From NCBI GenBank assembly GCA_026936335.1, contig JAPMXV010000006.1:1-64000 (forward strand): a DNA stretch of 64,000 nucleotides. The letters run 5' to 3'. The notes under the pieces were generated by a model, which was not told the origin of the DNA, did no database searches, and was given only the letters and a program-made list of their open reading frames with translations. This DNA is from Mantamonas sphyraenae. Its lineage: Eukaryota; CRuMs; Mantamonadidae. The translations under genes and the position numbers were made by a program. Of this stretch, positions 23,678 through 33,200 are shown one piece after another (the first letter of the stretch is position 1; each line of letters opens with the position of its first letter).

Positions 23678-23807
23678 GTGCCACGCATCACAGTGTGTCC
23701 TCCAGGCCGGTGAAAATCTGCCCGGGATCCATTCAAATACGCGTCTGCGGCCTTGCGCCGACGTGACCAAGAAACGGAGGGAAACCAAGGAAAACAACAA
23801 CCACAAC
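23678..23807. promoter_or_regulatory. 130-bp divergent intergenic region
   Basis: The CLU/TPR gene (-) and the DAP1-like gene (+) start 130 bases apart, so both promoters must lie here or overlap the genes. No TATA-like box is obvious. The right half is A-rich (GGAAAACAACAACCACAAC), a plausible 5' UTR leader. This is inference from gene arrangement only. Confidence 0.35.
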
Positions 23808-24131
23808 ATGAGCAGTAACGAAGAAACAGTAGCAGGACATCCCGCAGCCGAAAAGGTCGGCGGCAAGCGCGTTGGTGACAAGGCCGAGATCCCGAAGAAG
23901 AGCGAAGAGGGGTCCAACGAGACGGTCGCCGAAGACATTGTCAACGTGGACGCAGGCACAGAGGTGCAGAGCTCCAACACCACCGAGAAGGACCTGTCGG
24001 GATATGCTGGCACCACCAAGGACATTGAGGCCAAGTACGAGTACCAGCAACAGCTGGAGAAACAACCCAAGAAGGATTTCACCGTGGCCAAGCAGCGTGG
24101 CAACAACTTTCACATCCAGCAGCCGCGCTAA
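23808..24131 (+). CDS. DAP1: DAP1/DAPL1-like small protein
   Basis: 107 residues, intronless, highly charged and without hydrophobic segments. Two stretches match the animal death-associated protein family at the expected places. Near residues 9-22, AGHPAAEKVGGKRV resembles the family's AGHPPAVKAGGMRI. The C-terminus ends in HIQQPR, the family's terminal signature. The middle (Glu/Thr/Lys-rich) is poorly conserved, as in the family. DAP1 is reported as a negative regulator of autophagy. DAP family proteins have been found on dormant ribosomes in animal eggs, with the conserved C-terminus in the peptide exit tunnel. The terminal HIQQPR suggests the same ribosome-binding use here; that is inference. 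Confidence 0.8.
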   Translation: MSSNEETVAGHPAAEKVGGKRVGDKAEIPKKSEEGSNETVAEDIVNVDAGTEVQSSNTTEKDLSGYAGTTKDIEAKYEYQQQLEKQPKKDFTVAKQRGNNFHIQQPR

Positions 24132-24492
24132 GCAATGGGGAGAACCCGCGTCGATGTTTGAATGTGCATAAACAATCTTTTACAGGCGCTCCTCTATCCA
24201 CACACGTCGTGAGCACCCTCGCTGTACCCGTCTCTCCTCACCCCACCGCGTTTTGACAAGTGATTCCGTTTTCGTCAAACGAGAAAACGGAAACCAGCCG
24301 CTCGCCGGCACTCACCCCGTACCAGCCCGTGCAAACGTATAACAGCGCCGCGCAAACGCACGCATGCACGCTAGTGGCCGTTGCGACGTTTGCGCATGCC
24401 TGTATGCTAGCAAGAGGCATGTGCACGTGCAACGGTCAAGAAACAAGGCGACGGAGGATTTTGCGGAATTGTGTGTGATCCTTTTCTTCTCT
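24132..24492. other. Convergent intergenic spacer
   Basis: About 360 bases lie between the DAP1-like stop and the stop of the small membrane protein. I see no ORF with coding character, tRNA or repeat. It presumably holds both 3' UTRs. Confidence 0.5.
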
Positions 24493-25366
24493 TCAGCCTG
24501 TGGGCGGCACGGGCGAGCCTGGACCGGAAGGGCCATCGTCTGTTGGGATCAAACCATCCATGGGGGACGTGTTGCCGTTTCGGGTCCCCCACAGCCACAT
24601 GATGCCACACAAGAGGCCCACAAACACGGCGACGCACACTATCTCGCCCGTCACCTTCCACCCCACATGCCTATGGAACGCTCGCTGTGTAGCGTAGCAG
24701 CATCGCCAGGCAGACCGCCGCTGCCTCTGCAGCTCGTTTTGCCGCGCCTCCCGAAACTCTTGCAGCCGCCCACGCTCCCTCTCATTGGCCCGCTCTTGCA
24801 GCACGCGCAGCTTGAACAACTGTGTGTGGATGTGACAGTAAGGAAGCGTGCGTGCCCAACCACCGCCGTGCACATGTGTCAGCAACCTCAACTGCTCCTC
24901 TTGCTCCTCCTCTTGCTCCTCATTTTGTTGCTCAGCAACGAACACACACAAGCTGTGCATGGCTCTGCTCCTTCCAGCGCAATCTCACGCTACCCCGTCC
25001 ACTCTGTCATCACACCCACTCACGTCCTTGCCGCCCCAACATCCATATCGCCGCCGACACAAGGGGCTCCACAACCTGTCGCTCCCGGCAACAATCCTCC
25101 ACCGTGCGCTCACCGCAGAACATCGAAACAAATCCGTGGCATCCAGAAACCCAAAAACTGTGCACCCAACGTTGTGTCAGCGCGTACCCAACGCCTCCTT
25201 CCTGACTTCCGCCACCCAAATCCCCCGCCGGAGATTCTCACGTACTGTACATCAGAACGTCATCGTCCAGCAGGTCAAACCCGCTCGACTCCTCCTGAGT
25301 GTCAATGTCACTGTGCAGCGCGCTCTGTGCGCTCTCAATGTCATCCAGCTGCTCCTGTGAGGTCAT
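24493..25366 (-). CDS. Small single-span membrane protein, two or three exons
   Basis: Exon 1 is 25366-25242 (MTSQEQLDDIESAQSALHSD, acidic), ending at a strong GTGAGA donor. It joins in phase 2 to exon 2 from 24952 (after CACAG) to the stop at 24493. An extra 54-nt in-frame intron (GTGCAC...CACACAG, about 24823-24880) is possible. The product of about 190 residues has an acidic N-terminus and a Glu-rich segment. An Arg/Glu-rich coiled-coil region (ERANERERGRLQEFREARQ) follows, then one membrane span (IVCVAVFVGLLCGIMWLWG) about 30 residues from the C-terminus. I do not recognise the family. The layout (coiled coil plus near-C-terminal anchor) recalls tail-anchored adaptors, but no SNARE layer pattern is clear. 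The splice model is inferred and needs transcript support. Confidence 0.5.
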
Positions 25367-25682
25367 GAAAACGTGGACCCGACGGCTGCGTCGCCTGGAA
25401 AACCGTGATGTCCTCACTTCGGCAATGTTCACACCTCTCCGTGCTCCTTTCTGTCTCGTGTCTCTGCTTCTCTCTGTCTCGGTGACTTGGTTGTCTCGTG
25501 TGTGTCCGACACCTCGGGCTCACGTGTCCACCGACTTTTCGCTTGGCTCCGCAGTCGAGGTTCCACATCCAACCACAAGCCCTCTCCCACCATTCCCACC
25601 GCCACCCTCGTGTGACTTTCTCCACAATCCCTAGTCCCTACCGCACACTGTGGAGCCCCGTCCTGCCCAACGCAACCAGCCA
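25367..25682. other. Divergent intergenic spacer
   Basis: About 315 bases lie between the starts of the small membrane protein (-) and the probable glycosyltransferase (+). It is pyrimidine-rich on the + strand. No independent gene is visible; it is likely a shared promoter region. Confidence 0.45.
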
Positions 25683-27128
25683 ATGCGGTGCTCCCAACTG
25701 ACGGTTCTGGCCTGCGTCGCCATTGTCCTCGGTATCAACTTCGCCTACATCCACAATTTCAGTTCCCCCGAAGCTCCAGATATCTACAACCCCTTCCGCT
25801 CTCCAATCTCGGACGACTTTGTGCAGACCCGCCATTGCAGGATGTTCCAGCCCATCTCCCTGCTCATTCTCGTACCCAAAGACCACTACGAGCACATGGT
25901 GGATGAAGACGTATATAGACTCCATCAGGCCGCCCTCAAGCATCCATGCTTCTCACAGGCCCGTCTTTGGGGTCCTGGATGGCCAGGCTACTCGCCGCGC
26001 CTCTCTCTCGTCCAAAACCTTCTTGTCCACCACGACGGATACCGCCCTCACCTCTACTACTCCTACCTTGGCCCTCCAATCGATGTCCACGCCCTGTTTC
26101 CCGATCTACCTCGCATGGCTCCGGTGCCAGCCTCCGTCGAGGAACGCTACACGTCCACCGCGCACTTCCAACCGGTCTCGGCCAACTTTTTCACCACCTC
26201 ATGTTCCGGGAACACTTGCAAGGAAACCTTCCACGACCTGAAACAACCCGCCCTCACACTCAACACCGCCAACTCCTCACGCCTTCCAGACAACGGACTT
26301 GTTATTGTCCCTGAGTTTGCCGATCTCATGCATCATCGCGACTCGCCCCCAGGACGCCTTCACCTACATAATCCCATCTGCACCCCCCCTGAATTTCGCA
26401 GTCCCACACACACGTTGCACCACTATTCTCGCAGACCCATCGACGTCCTCATTGTCGTGCCCCCCACTGGCGCGCTTTTCCGCCCGCTCTTGCAATGGCT
26501 CGACAGCAACCCACATCACGACTCCCTCGCAGGGCTCCATGTCTCATTTTACAATCCACACACCTCGACACACTCCTCCCAATCCAAACAAAGCGCGGAT
26601 CGAGCGACGCTTTTCCAGTCTGCAAAAATCATTCTCGTACAAACGCCGACTACGGCCACCACCAGTCGCTTCGTGGGCGAGGCTCTCAATGCAGGTGCTG
26701 CACTTGCACTTACCAACCTGCCCCCCCAGGACATCAGCCACTACCTCCTCCATACTATCCAGCTGCGCAACCTTGACAAGCCGCAACGACTGCTCTCCAC
26801 CCTGCGCACCTGGATTCATACGTACCCAACCCACCTCTTCAAAAAGGCCCATGGCGGTTACAAATGGGCCTCCATTGTCTGGAGCTGCCAAGAAAAGGCC
26901 TCCCGCATTGCCAACGCCTACCACGCCTACCTCACCGGTGAGCGTGGTCTGAAGATGGGTGCAAACGCAGTCTACGGCTGCCAAATCATAGATCACGCTC
27001 TCGCCCGCCGCAGTAGGCAACAGCTCATGAAACTACTCGACAGCCCCTTCTCTGCACAACGAATCGACTTTGGTCGCTATGGCTACACGCGCTTCTGCAA
27101 CAGACGCAATCTGCCCCGCCTTGACTGA
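25683..27128 (+). CDS. Type II membrane protein, probable glycosyltransferase
   Basis: 481 residues from the ATG at 25683. A short cytosolic tail is followed by a signal anchor (LTVLACVAIVLGINFAYI) and a luminal domain, the usual plan of Golgi glycosyltransferases. The middle has RLWGPGWPGYSP and a strand ending LLILVPKDHYEH. The C-terminal half has a Rossmann-like strand (DVLIVVPPTGALFRPL) and the segment IILVQTPTTATTSRFVGEALNAGAALALTNLPP (26632-26730). That segment resembles the nucleotide-sugar-binding loop of group-1 (GT4-like) transferases, where a conserved Glu-Ala/Gly follows a Ser-x-x-Phe. No DxD motif is evident, consistent with a GT-B fold. Substrate is unknown. The call is by pattern only. 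Confidence 0.5.
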   Translation: MRCSQLTVLACVAIVLGINFAYIHNFSSPEAPDIYNPFRSPISDDFVQTRHCRMFQPISLLILVPKDHYEHMVDEDVYRLHQAALKHPCFSQARLWGPGWPGYSPRLSLVQNLLVHHDGYRPHLYYSYLGPPIDVHALFPDLPRMAPVPASVEERYTSTAHFQPVSANFFTTSCSGNTCKETFHDLKQPALTLNTANSSRLPDNGLVIVPEFADLMHHRDSPPGRLHLHNPICTPPEFRSPTHTLHHYSRRPIDVLIVVPPTGALFRPLLQWLDSNPHHDSLAGLHVSFYNPHTSTHSSQSKQSADRATLFQSAKIILVQTPTTATTSRFVGEALNAGAALALTNLPPQDISHYLLHTIQLRNLDKPQRLLSTLRTWIHTYPTHLFKKAHGGYKWASIVWSCQEKASRIANAYHAYLTGERGLKMGANAVYGCQIIDHALARRSRQQLMKLLDSPFSAQRIDFGRYGYTRFCNRRNLPRLD

Positions 27129-27240
27129 TGACAAGAACTGAATGTACATGACCAGCACAAAATGGACCCCACTCAACTTGCATTCTGGATCCCCTCATTC
27201 CTCCGTCTCATCCCCCTCATTTTGATTGCAGCGTCACTGC

Positions 27241-30200
27241 TTAGCGGAAGAAGCAGCGGCGACGGCAAACCGTCCTGCGACGGCGCCTCTTGCATGTGCG
27301 GCGGCAGCGCCACTTGCGCACACGACGGCGCTTGACGACGCGACGACGGCGACGGCGACGGCGCACACGGCGACGACGACGGTTCAGGCGACGGCGAGCG
27401 CGACGCACGACACGACGCACGCGGCGACGACCACGGAAGCGGCGACGCAGCTTGCGAGCCACACGGCGAGCCTTCTTCACCAGACGGCGACGACGGCGGC
27501 GCAGGGTCTTGCGGGCACGGCGCGACAGACGACGACGGCGACGCAGCAGCTTGCGTGCAACCTTGCGGGCCTTCTTCACCAGACGGCGACGACGACGACG
27601 CAGCTTGCGTGCAGCCTTGCGGGCCTTCTTCACCAGACGGCGACCACGGCGACCGCGGCGACGCAGCTTGCGGACAACCTTGCGGCGCAGCTTGCGAGCC
27701 TTCTTGGCCAAGCGACGGCGGCGCAGCTTCAGCGCACGCTGGCGCTTCAGCCACTTCTTGTACACACCACGCCACTTGCGGCCGTAACGCTTGCGGAAAG
27801 CAGCAATGCGCTTACGGAGGGCCTTGCGCGCGCGGCGGATCTTGCGACCCTTGTTCTTGCGGCGCAGGCGAAGCTTCTTCACCCAGCGGCGGTACGCTCC
27901 CAGGCGCTTGCGCCACACCTTGCCGATGCGACGCACATACTTCTTACCAAAGCGCTTGCGCCACGAGCGGATGCGCTGCAGCCACACGCGGCGTGCCTTC
28001 AGCACATTGCGACGAGCCTTGCGACCCTTGCGACGAGCCTTGCGACCCTTGCGTCCCTTGCGACCCTTGCGGCCCTTGCGTCCCTTGCGTCCCTTGCGAC
28101 CCTTGCGACCCTTGCGTCCCTTGCGTCCCTTGCGGCCCTTGCGTCCCTTGCGTCCCTTGCGACCCTTGCGTCCCTTGCGTCCCTTGCGGCCACGACGACG
28201 GCGACGACGCGTCACACGACGGCGACGACGACGAAGGCGGCGGCGAGCCTTGCGCACACAGCGCTTACGCTTCTGAATGCACTTGCGTCGGATGCTGCGG
28301 CTGCCCACCTTGCAGCGCCAGCGGCACACCTTGAATGCCTTGCGGCCCTTGCGTCCCTTGCGGGCCACGACGACGGCGACGACGGCGACCCACCACAGGC
28401 TTCTTGTTCGTCGGCTTCCTCGTGCCCAGAACCGTCTTGATCAGGCGCATTGTCGCGCTGATCTTGTTGATGCGGCGGGTCAGAGCCTTGCGCTTGGCAG
28501 CGCACTTGCACTTCAGGTTGCCCAGGTGCTTCAGCACAGCCTTGTGGCTGGACACGTGCTTGGCAAAGCGACGCTTCCAACGTGCCATCTCGGCACGGTA
28601 CGAAGCTGCCGTGCGCCAGTGAGCCTTGGCACGGCTGATCAGCTTGCCGTTGCGAGCAATCAGCGCTGCCTGGCGACGCTTCAGCGATGCCACCTGAGCC
28701 TTGGCCTTGGCCAGAGCCTTCTTCAGCGCAGCCACGTTCTTGGCCTTCTTGGCCACCGCAGCCTTAAGCTTGCCCTCCAGCTGGCCAATGCGCACAGCCA
28801 GCTTCTGCTGGCTGCGACGCCACACGGCCAGGCGCGAAGCACGACGCCTTGTCACGCGCTTCACCACGCGCGACACACCGCGCACAATGCGGGCCACGGC
28901 CGAGCGGGCCTTGATGCAGCGAGCACGCGCAAGGCGCACACGCGCAGCCACACGGCGGCGGCGGCGACGGCGACCGCGGAAGCGGCGCTTCGTCTGACGC
29001 ATCTTGTGGCACAGGCGGCGACGGCGGCGACGGGCCACGCTGATGCGCATCTGAGAAACCTGGCGGCGGTAAGCCACACCGGCGGCACGACGAGCCTTCA
29101 GGCACTTGGCCACCTTGGCCTTCTCTGCTGCAAACTCAGCCTGCAGCTTCTTCATCGTGGAGGCCAGCGTCTTGGGGTTGCTATCAGCCTCGGCGATCTT
29201 GCGCATCACCACGTACTTGGCCGTCTGGCCCTTGACCGTGCAGGCCAGGGTGGCGGCGTACTGCTCACGCATCTTCTTGCGCAGAGCATGAGTCTTCTTC
29301 TGCTCCTGCAGCTGGAACTTGCGGTTGTTGCACTGCAAGTTCACACGCTGGTACGTGGCACGCAGGTTGGCCACACGCAGGCGGTACGCACGGCTCTTGC
29401 GACCCTTGCGGCTCGTCAGGCTTTGCGCACGCTTGATCTGCGCACGGATGTTGGTGCGGCGCTTCACGCACTTGGTCAGCAGCAGCGACAGGCGCTTCAG
29501 GAAAGCGGCGCTGTTCTTGTCGTGCGTCTTGCGCACCACAGCGTCCTCCTTCAGGCGGCGGATGTTCAGGGCATCCAGCTTGCGCTCCAGAGACACAGCC
29601 TTCTTCTCGGCGGCGGCCTTCTGGGCAGCGAGCTTGGCCTTGGCCGCACCCGTGGCCTTGGCCACAGCACGGATCAGGCTCAGCACGGTGCGCTGGGCCA
29701 CACGCAGCTGCATGCGCAGGCGGCGAGCCTGCTTGGCACCAATGCGCAGCGCAAACACGCGGCGAGCACGCTCCTCACCAAGGCGCACCTTGATCAGGGC
29801 GTTCACAGCCTGCGACAGCGATCGCTTGGCGGCAGCCACACGCTTGTTGGCGCGAGCCACCAGAGCAAACCAGCGACCGGCGCTCAGCTGCTTCTTGCGG
29901 CCCTTTGCCTTCTTTGCAGCCTTGACGGCGGCGTTGCGAGCGCGCTTCAGGCGCTGGATCAGTGCCTTCAACGTGGCGGCCGTGTAGAAGCGGAAGCGGT
30001 TGCAGCGTGCACAGTTGCGTGCAATCACCACACCGGCGGCCTCAAACAGACGACGCAGAGTGCGCACACGAGCGGCCGCGTTGCGCTTGGCCTTGCCCTT
30101 CTTTGTGGCCTCGGCGTGTCGAGCACGAGCCAGCTGGCGAGCCAGCTGGGCACGACGACGACGCGCATTGCGAACCACGCGGTTGCGCAGGCGCATCAGA

Positions 30201-33200
30201 CGACGGGTGCGACCCAGAGTCTTGATGGCAGCACGGCGGTTGGCACGGAACAAGCGCATGGCACGCACCTCACGACGACGCGTGCTACGCAGACCGTTGC
30301 GGCAGATCAGATCCCGACGGCGAGCGTTGGCAAGAGCACGCTTGAGCGCAAGCTCCTTGCGACGCAGCTTGTTGCGGTAGCGGCGGCGCGGCGCGACACG
30401 GCACGGGCCTTGGCCAGCGCACGGTTGGCCTTGAGCGTGGCCGCACGGGCAATCGCCTTGGCGCGGGCAATCGCACGACGGCTGGCCTTGGCGCGACGCA
30501 GAGCAGCAAGAGCACGGCGGGCGCGCAGAGCAGCAGCACGGCGACGAGCGGCAGCCTGACGCACGGCACGAGCCTTGGCGGCGGCGCGCGCAGCCTTGGC
30601 ACGGCGGGCAGCCAGAGCACGGGCACGCTTCTCACGCAGCAGCTTCTGGCGGTACGAGTGCTGCCACTGGTTGCGGCGGTGCAGGGCACAGCGGTAGTAG
30701 CGGAACGCATGCTTGTGGTAACGCTTGCGGCAGTACTGCAGACCAGCCTTGCGCGCACGGCGCGGGATGTGGTTGAACACCAGGCTGGCCAGGCGCAGGT
30801 AACGCAGGCGACGGGCACGCACGCGAGCGGCGTGAGCAAGAGCCTGATCCTTGAAACCGACGGCGCTGTCAAACACGCAGTTGTAGTAACGCATGCGGTT
30901 GTTCTTGGCGAAGCGACCGCAGGCCTTGGACACAGCCTTGCGCTCGAACGGGTTCAGCTTCTTCAGGATGGCGTTGGCGCGCTGCAGCCACACCACGTTG
31001 TTCTTCTGGTTGCCGCGAGCACGGACGCACAGGCCGCTGGCGGCATGGGCAGCCAGCTCGCGCGCGTACACGTACACGTTGTAGTAGCCACGCGTGAAGC
31101 GGCCCTGGCCGCGGTTGCCCACGCGGTGGCACGTCATGTACAAACGGATGCGCTGACCATCGTTGGCCGTCAGCCACTGGTTGACACGACGGCTCTTCAG
31201 CGCCAGGCGCTTCTCGCCGCTGAACTGGCACAGGTCGTTGTACAGACCGACGCGCTTGCCGCTCTGGTACACCCACACCTGCGAGTTGAGGCCGCGGTTA
31301 CCCCAGTGGGCGCCGTACTTGACGACGGTCACCACCTTGATGTTGCGGTACGCGAACAGAGTCATCGCGCCCTGCTTGCCGTAGATGTCAAAGCCCTTGG
31401 CGTACATGGAACGGTAGTGCGGGTCGCCCGTGGCGTGGCACGACAGCTCGCGGCCGCTGTTCTTGGAGCCAAACTTGCGCGCACGCTTGAGAGCGCGTGC
31501 AGAGCACAGCAGCACACGGTACAGGTGCTTGCCGTACTTGCGATGGCAATACTGGGCAGCCGTGCGGCGTGCCTTGACATCCGAGATCTGGCGGTAGTTG
31601 TTGGCAATCTGCTTGCGCCACTTGGCGTCGCGCTTGCGGCGAGCAATGATGTGCGCGGCAGCCTGGCGGCCAAAGCCCACCGAGCTGTCGTAGATGCAGT
31701 TGAAGTAGCGCTCACGCGTGCGCTGGCCACGGCAGCGGTGCACAGCGATCTGGCGCTGCACGGTGCTCAGCTGGCGCAGGACCTCGTTGGCACGATGCGT
31801 CCAGAACGACGAGTTGGACTTGTTGCCCTTGCCGCTCAGGCAGATGCCCGAGCTGCGGTGGGCAGCCAGTTCACGTGCGTACACGTACACGTTGTAGTAG
31901 GCACGCGTGTAACGGCCCTGGCCGCGGTTACCGACGCGGTGGCAGTTGAAGCGAACACGGATGTTCTGGCCGTCGTTGGCACGCAGGGTCAGGGACGCGT
32001 TGCGTCCGTTGGCCTTGAACTTGCGCTGGCCACCAGCAAACTGACACAGGTCGTTGTACACGGCCACGCGCTTGCCACCCTGGTACAGCCACACCTGCGA
32101 GTTCAGGCCGCGGTTGCTCCAGTAGGCACCGTACTTGACCACGGTGATCACCTTGGCGCCCTTGTAGTTAAACAGGGTCAGGGCACCCTGGCGCGAGTAG
32201 ATGTCAAAGCCACGGCCGTACATGGAACGGTAGTGAGGGTCACCCGTGGCGTGGCAGCCGAGCTCGCGGCCAGCGCTGACCTTGATGTTGCGCTGCTGGA
32301 TGGCAGCAGACAGGCTCTTGCGCACGCACTGCAAATAACGCTCGGCGTGGTTGCCGTAGCGCTTGTGGCACACCTGCTGCACAGAGGCACGGTACTTGGG
32401 GGCCACCTTGGCCAGGATCTTTGCGGCTTGCTGGCGGAAGCGCAGTTCACGGCACGACGGGCCACAATGTGGTGCACCGCCTCGCGGGTGAAGCCATGGG
32501 CGGCGTCGTACACGCAGTTGTAGTAGCGCACACGCAGACGCTGGCCGGCGCAGCGCTGGCGGGCCAGAGAACGCTGGGGCGGTGCCAGCTTGGCCAGGAC
32601 CGCGTTGGCGCGGCGAGTCCACACAGCGGCGTTGCCGCGGTTGCCACGAGCACTGACGCAGATGCCAGAGCCCTGCAGAGTGGTCAGCTCACGGCCGTAC
32701 ACATAGGCGTTGTAGTAGCCGCGGGTGAAGCGGGCCTGTCCGCGGTTACCCACACGATGGCACGAGGCACGCAGACGCAGCTGCTGGCCATCGTTGGCGG
32801 TGAACACAGCGTTGACACTGCGTCCATTCATGCGGTACTGCCTCTGGCCCGAGTACGTGCAGGTGTCCGTGTAGCGGGCCACACGGCGGCCGTTCTTGTA
32901 CACAAACATCTGCGAGTTGAGACCACGGTTGGCACAGCAGGTGCTGTACTTCACGTGCGTCACAATCTTGATGTTGCGGTACTGCATCAGGGTCATGTTG
33001 CCCTGGCGCGAGTAGATGTCGAAGCGGCGGCCAAAGAACGAGCGGTAATGCGGGTCACCGGTGGACGCGCACGACAGCTGGCGACCACCCTGCTTGGCTC
33101 CCAGGCGCTTCTTCAGCTTGTACTGGCCGACCTTGGCGCGGGCGCACATCAGGTAGCGTGCGGCGTGCTTCAGGTAGCGCTTGCACTGGCGCATGGCCTG

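Noticed and set aside
23678-24106. N-terminal extension of the CLU/TPR reading frame
   Set aside because: The frame is open, but it runs antisense through the DAP1-like gene. The ATG at 23677 directly precedes the membrane region.
28010-28190. CRISPR-like or centromeric satellite array
   Set aside because: The unit is 9 bp with no spacers, lies inside a coding frame, and varies mainly at synonymous sites.
28265-28366. Collagen-like Gly-Pro-Gln/Gly-x-Gln triplets at the end of the long minus-strand frame
   Set aside because: They arise only by reading the Arg-Lys-Gly codons one base out of frame after a local frame change. The neighbouring frame gives RKG repeats that continue the basic protein.
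28277-30559. Long plus-strand open frame (760 codons) rich in His, Leu, Thr and Ala
   Set aside because: It is antisense to the Arg/Lys/Ala-rich giant gene, whose codon bias leaves the opposite strand free of stops. It has no start context, domain or plausible composition.
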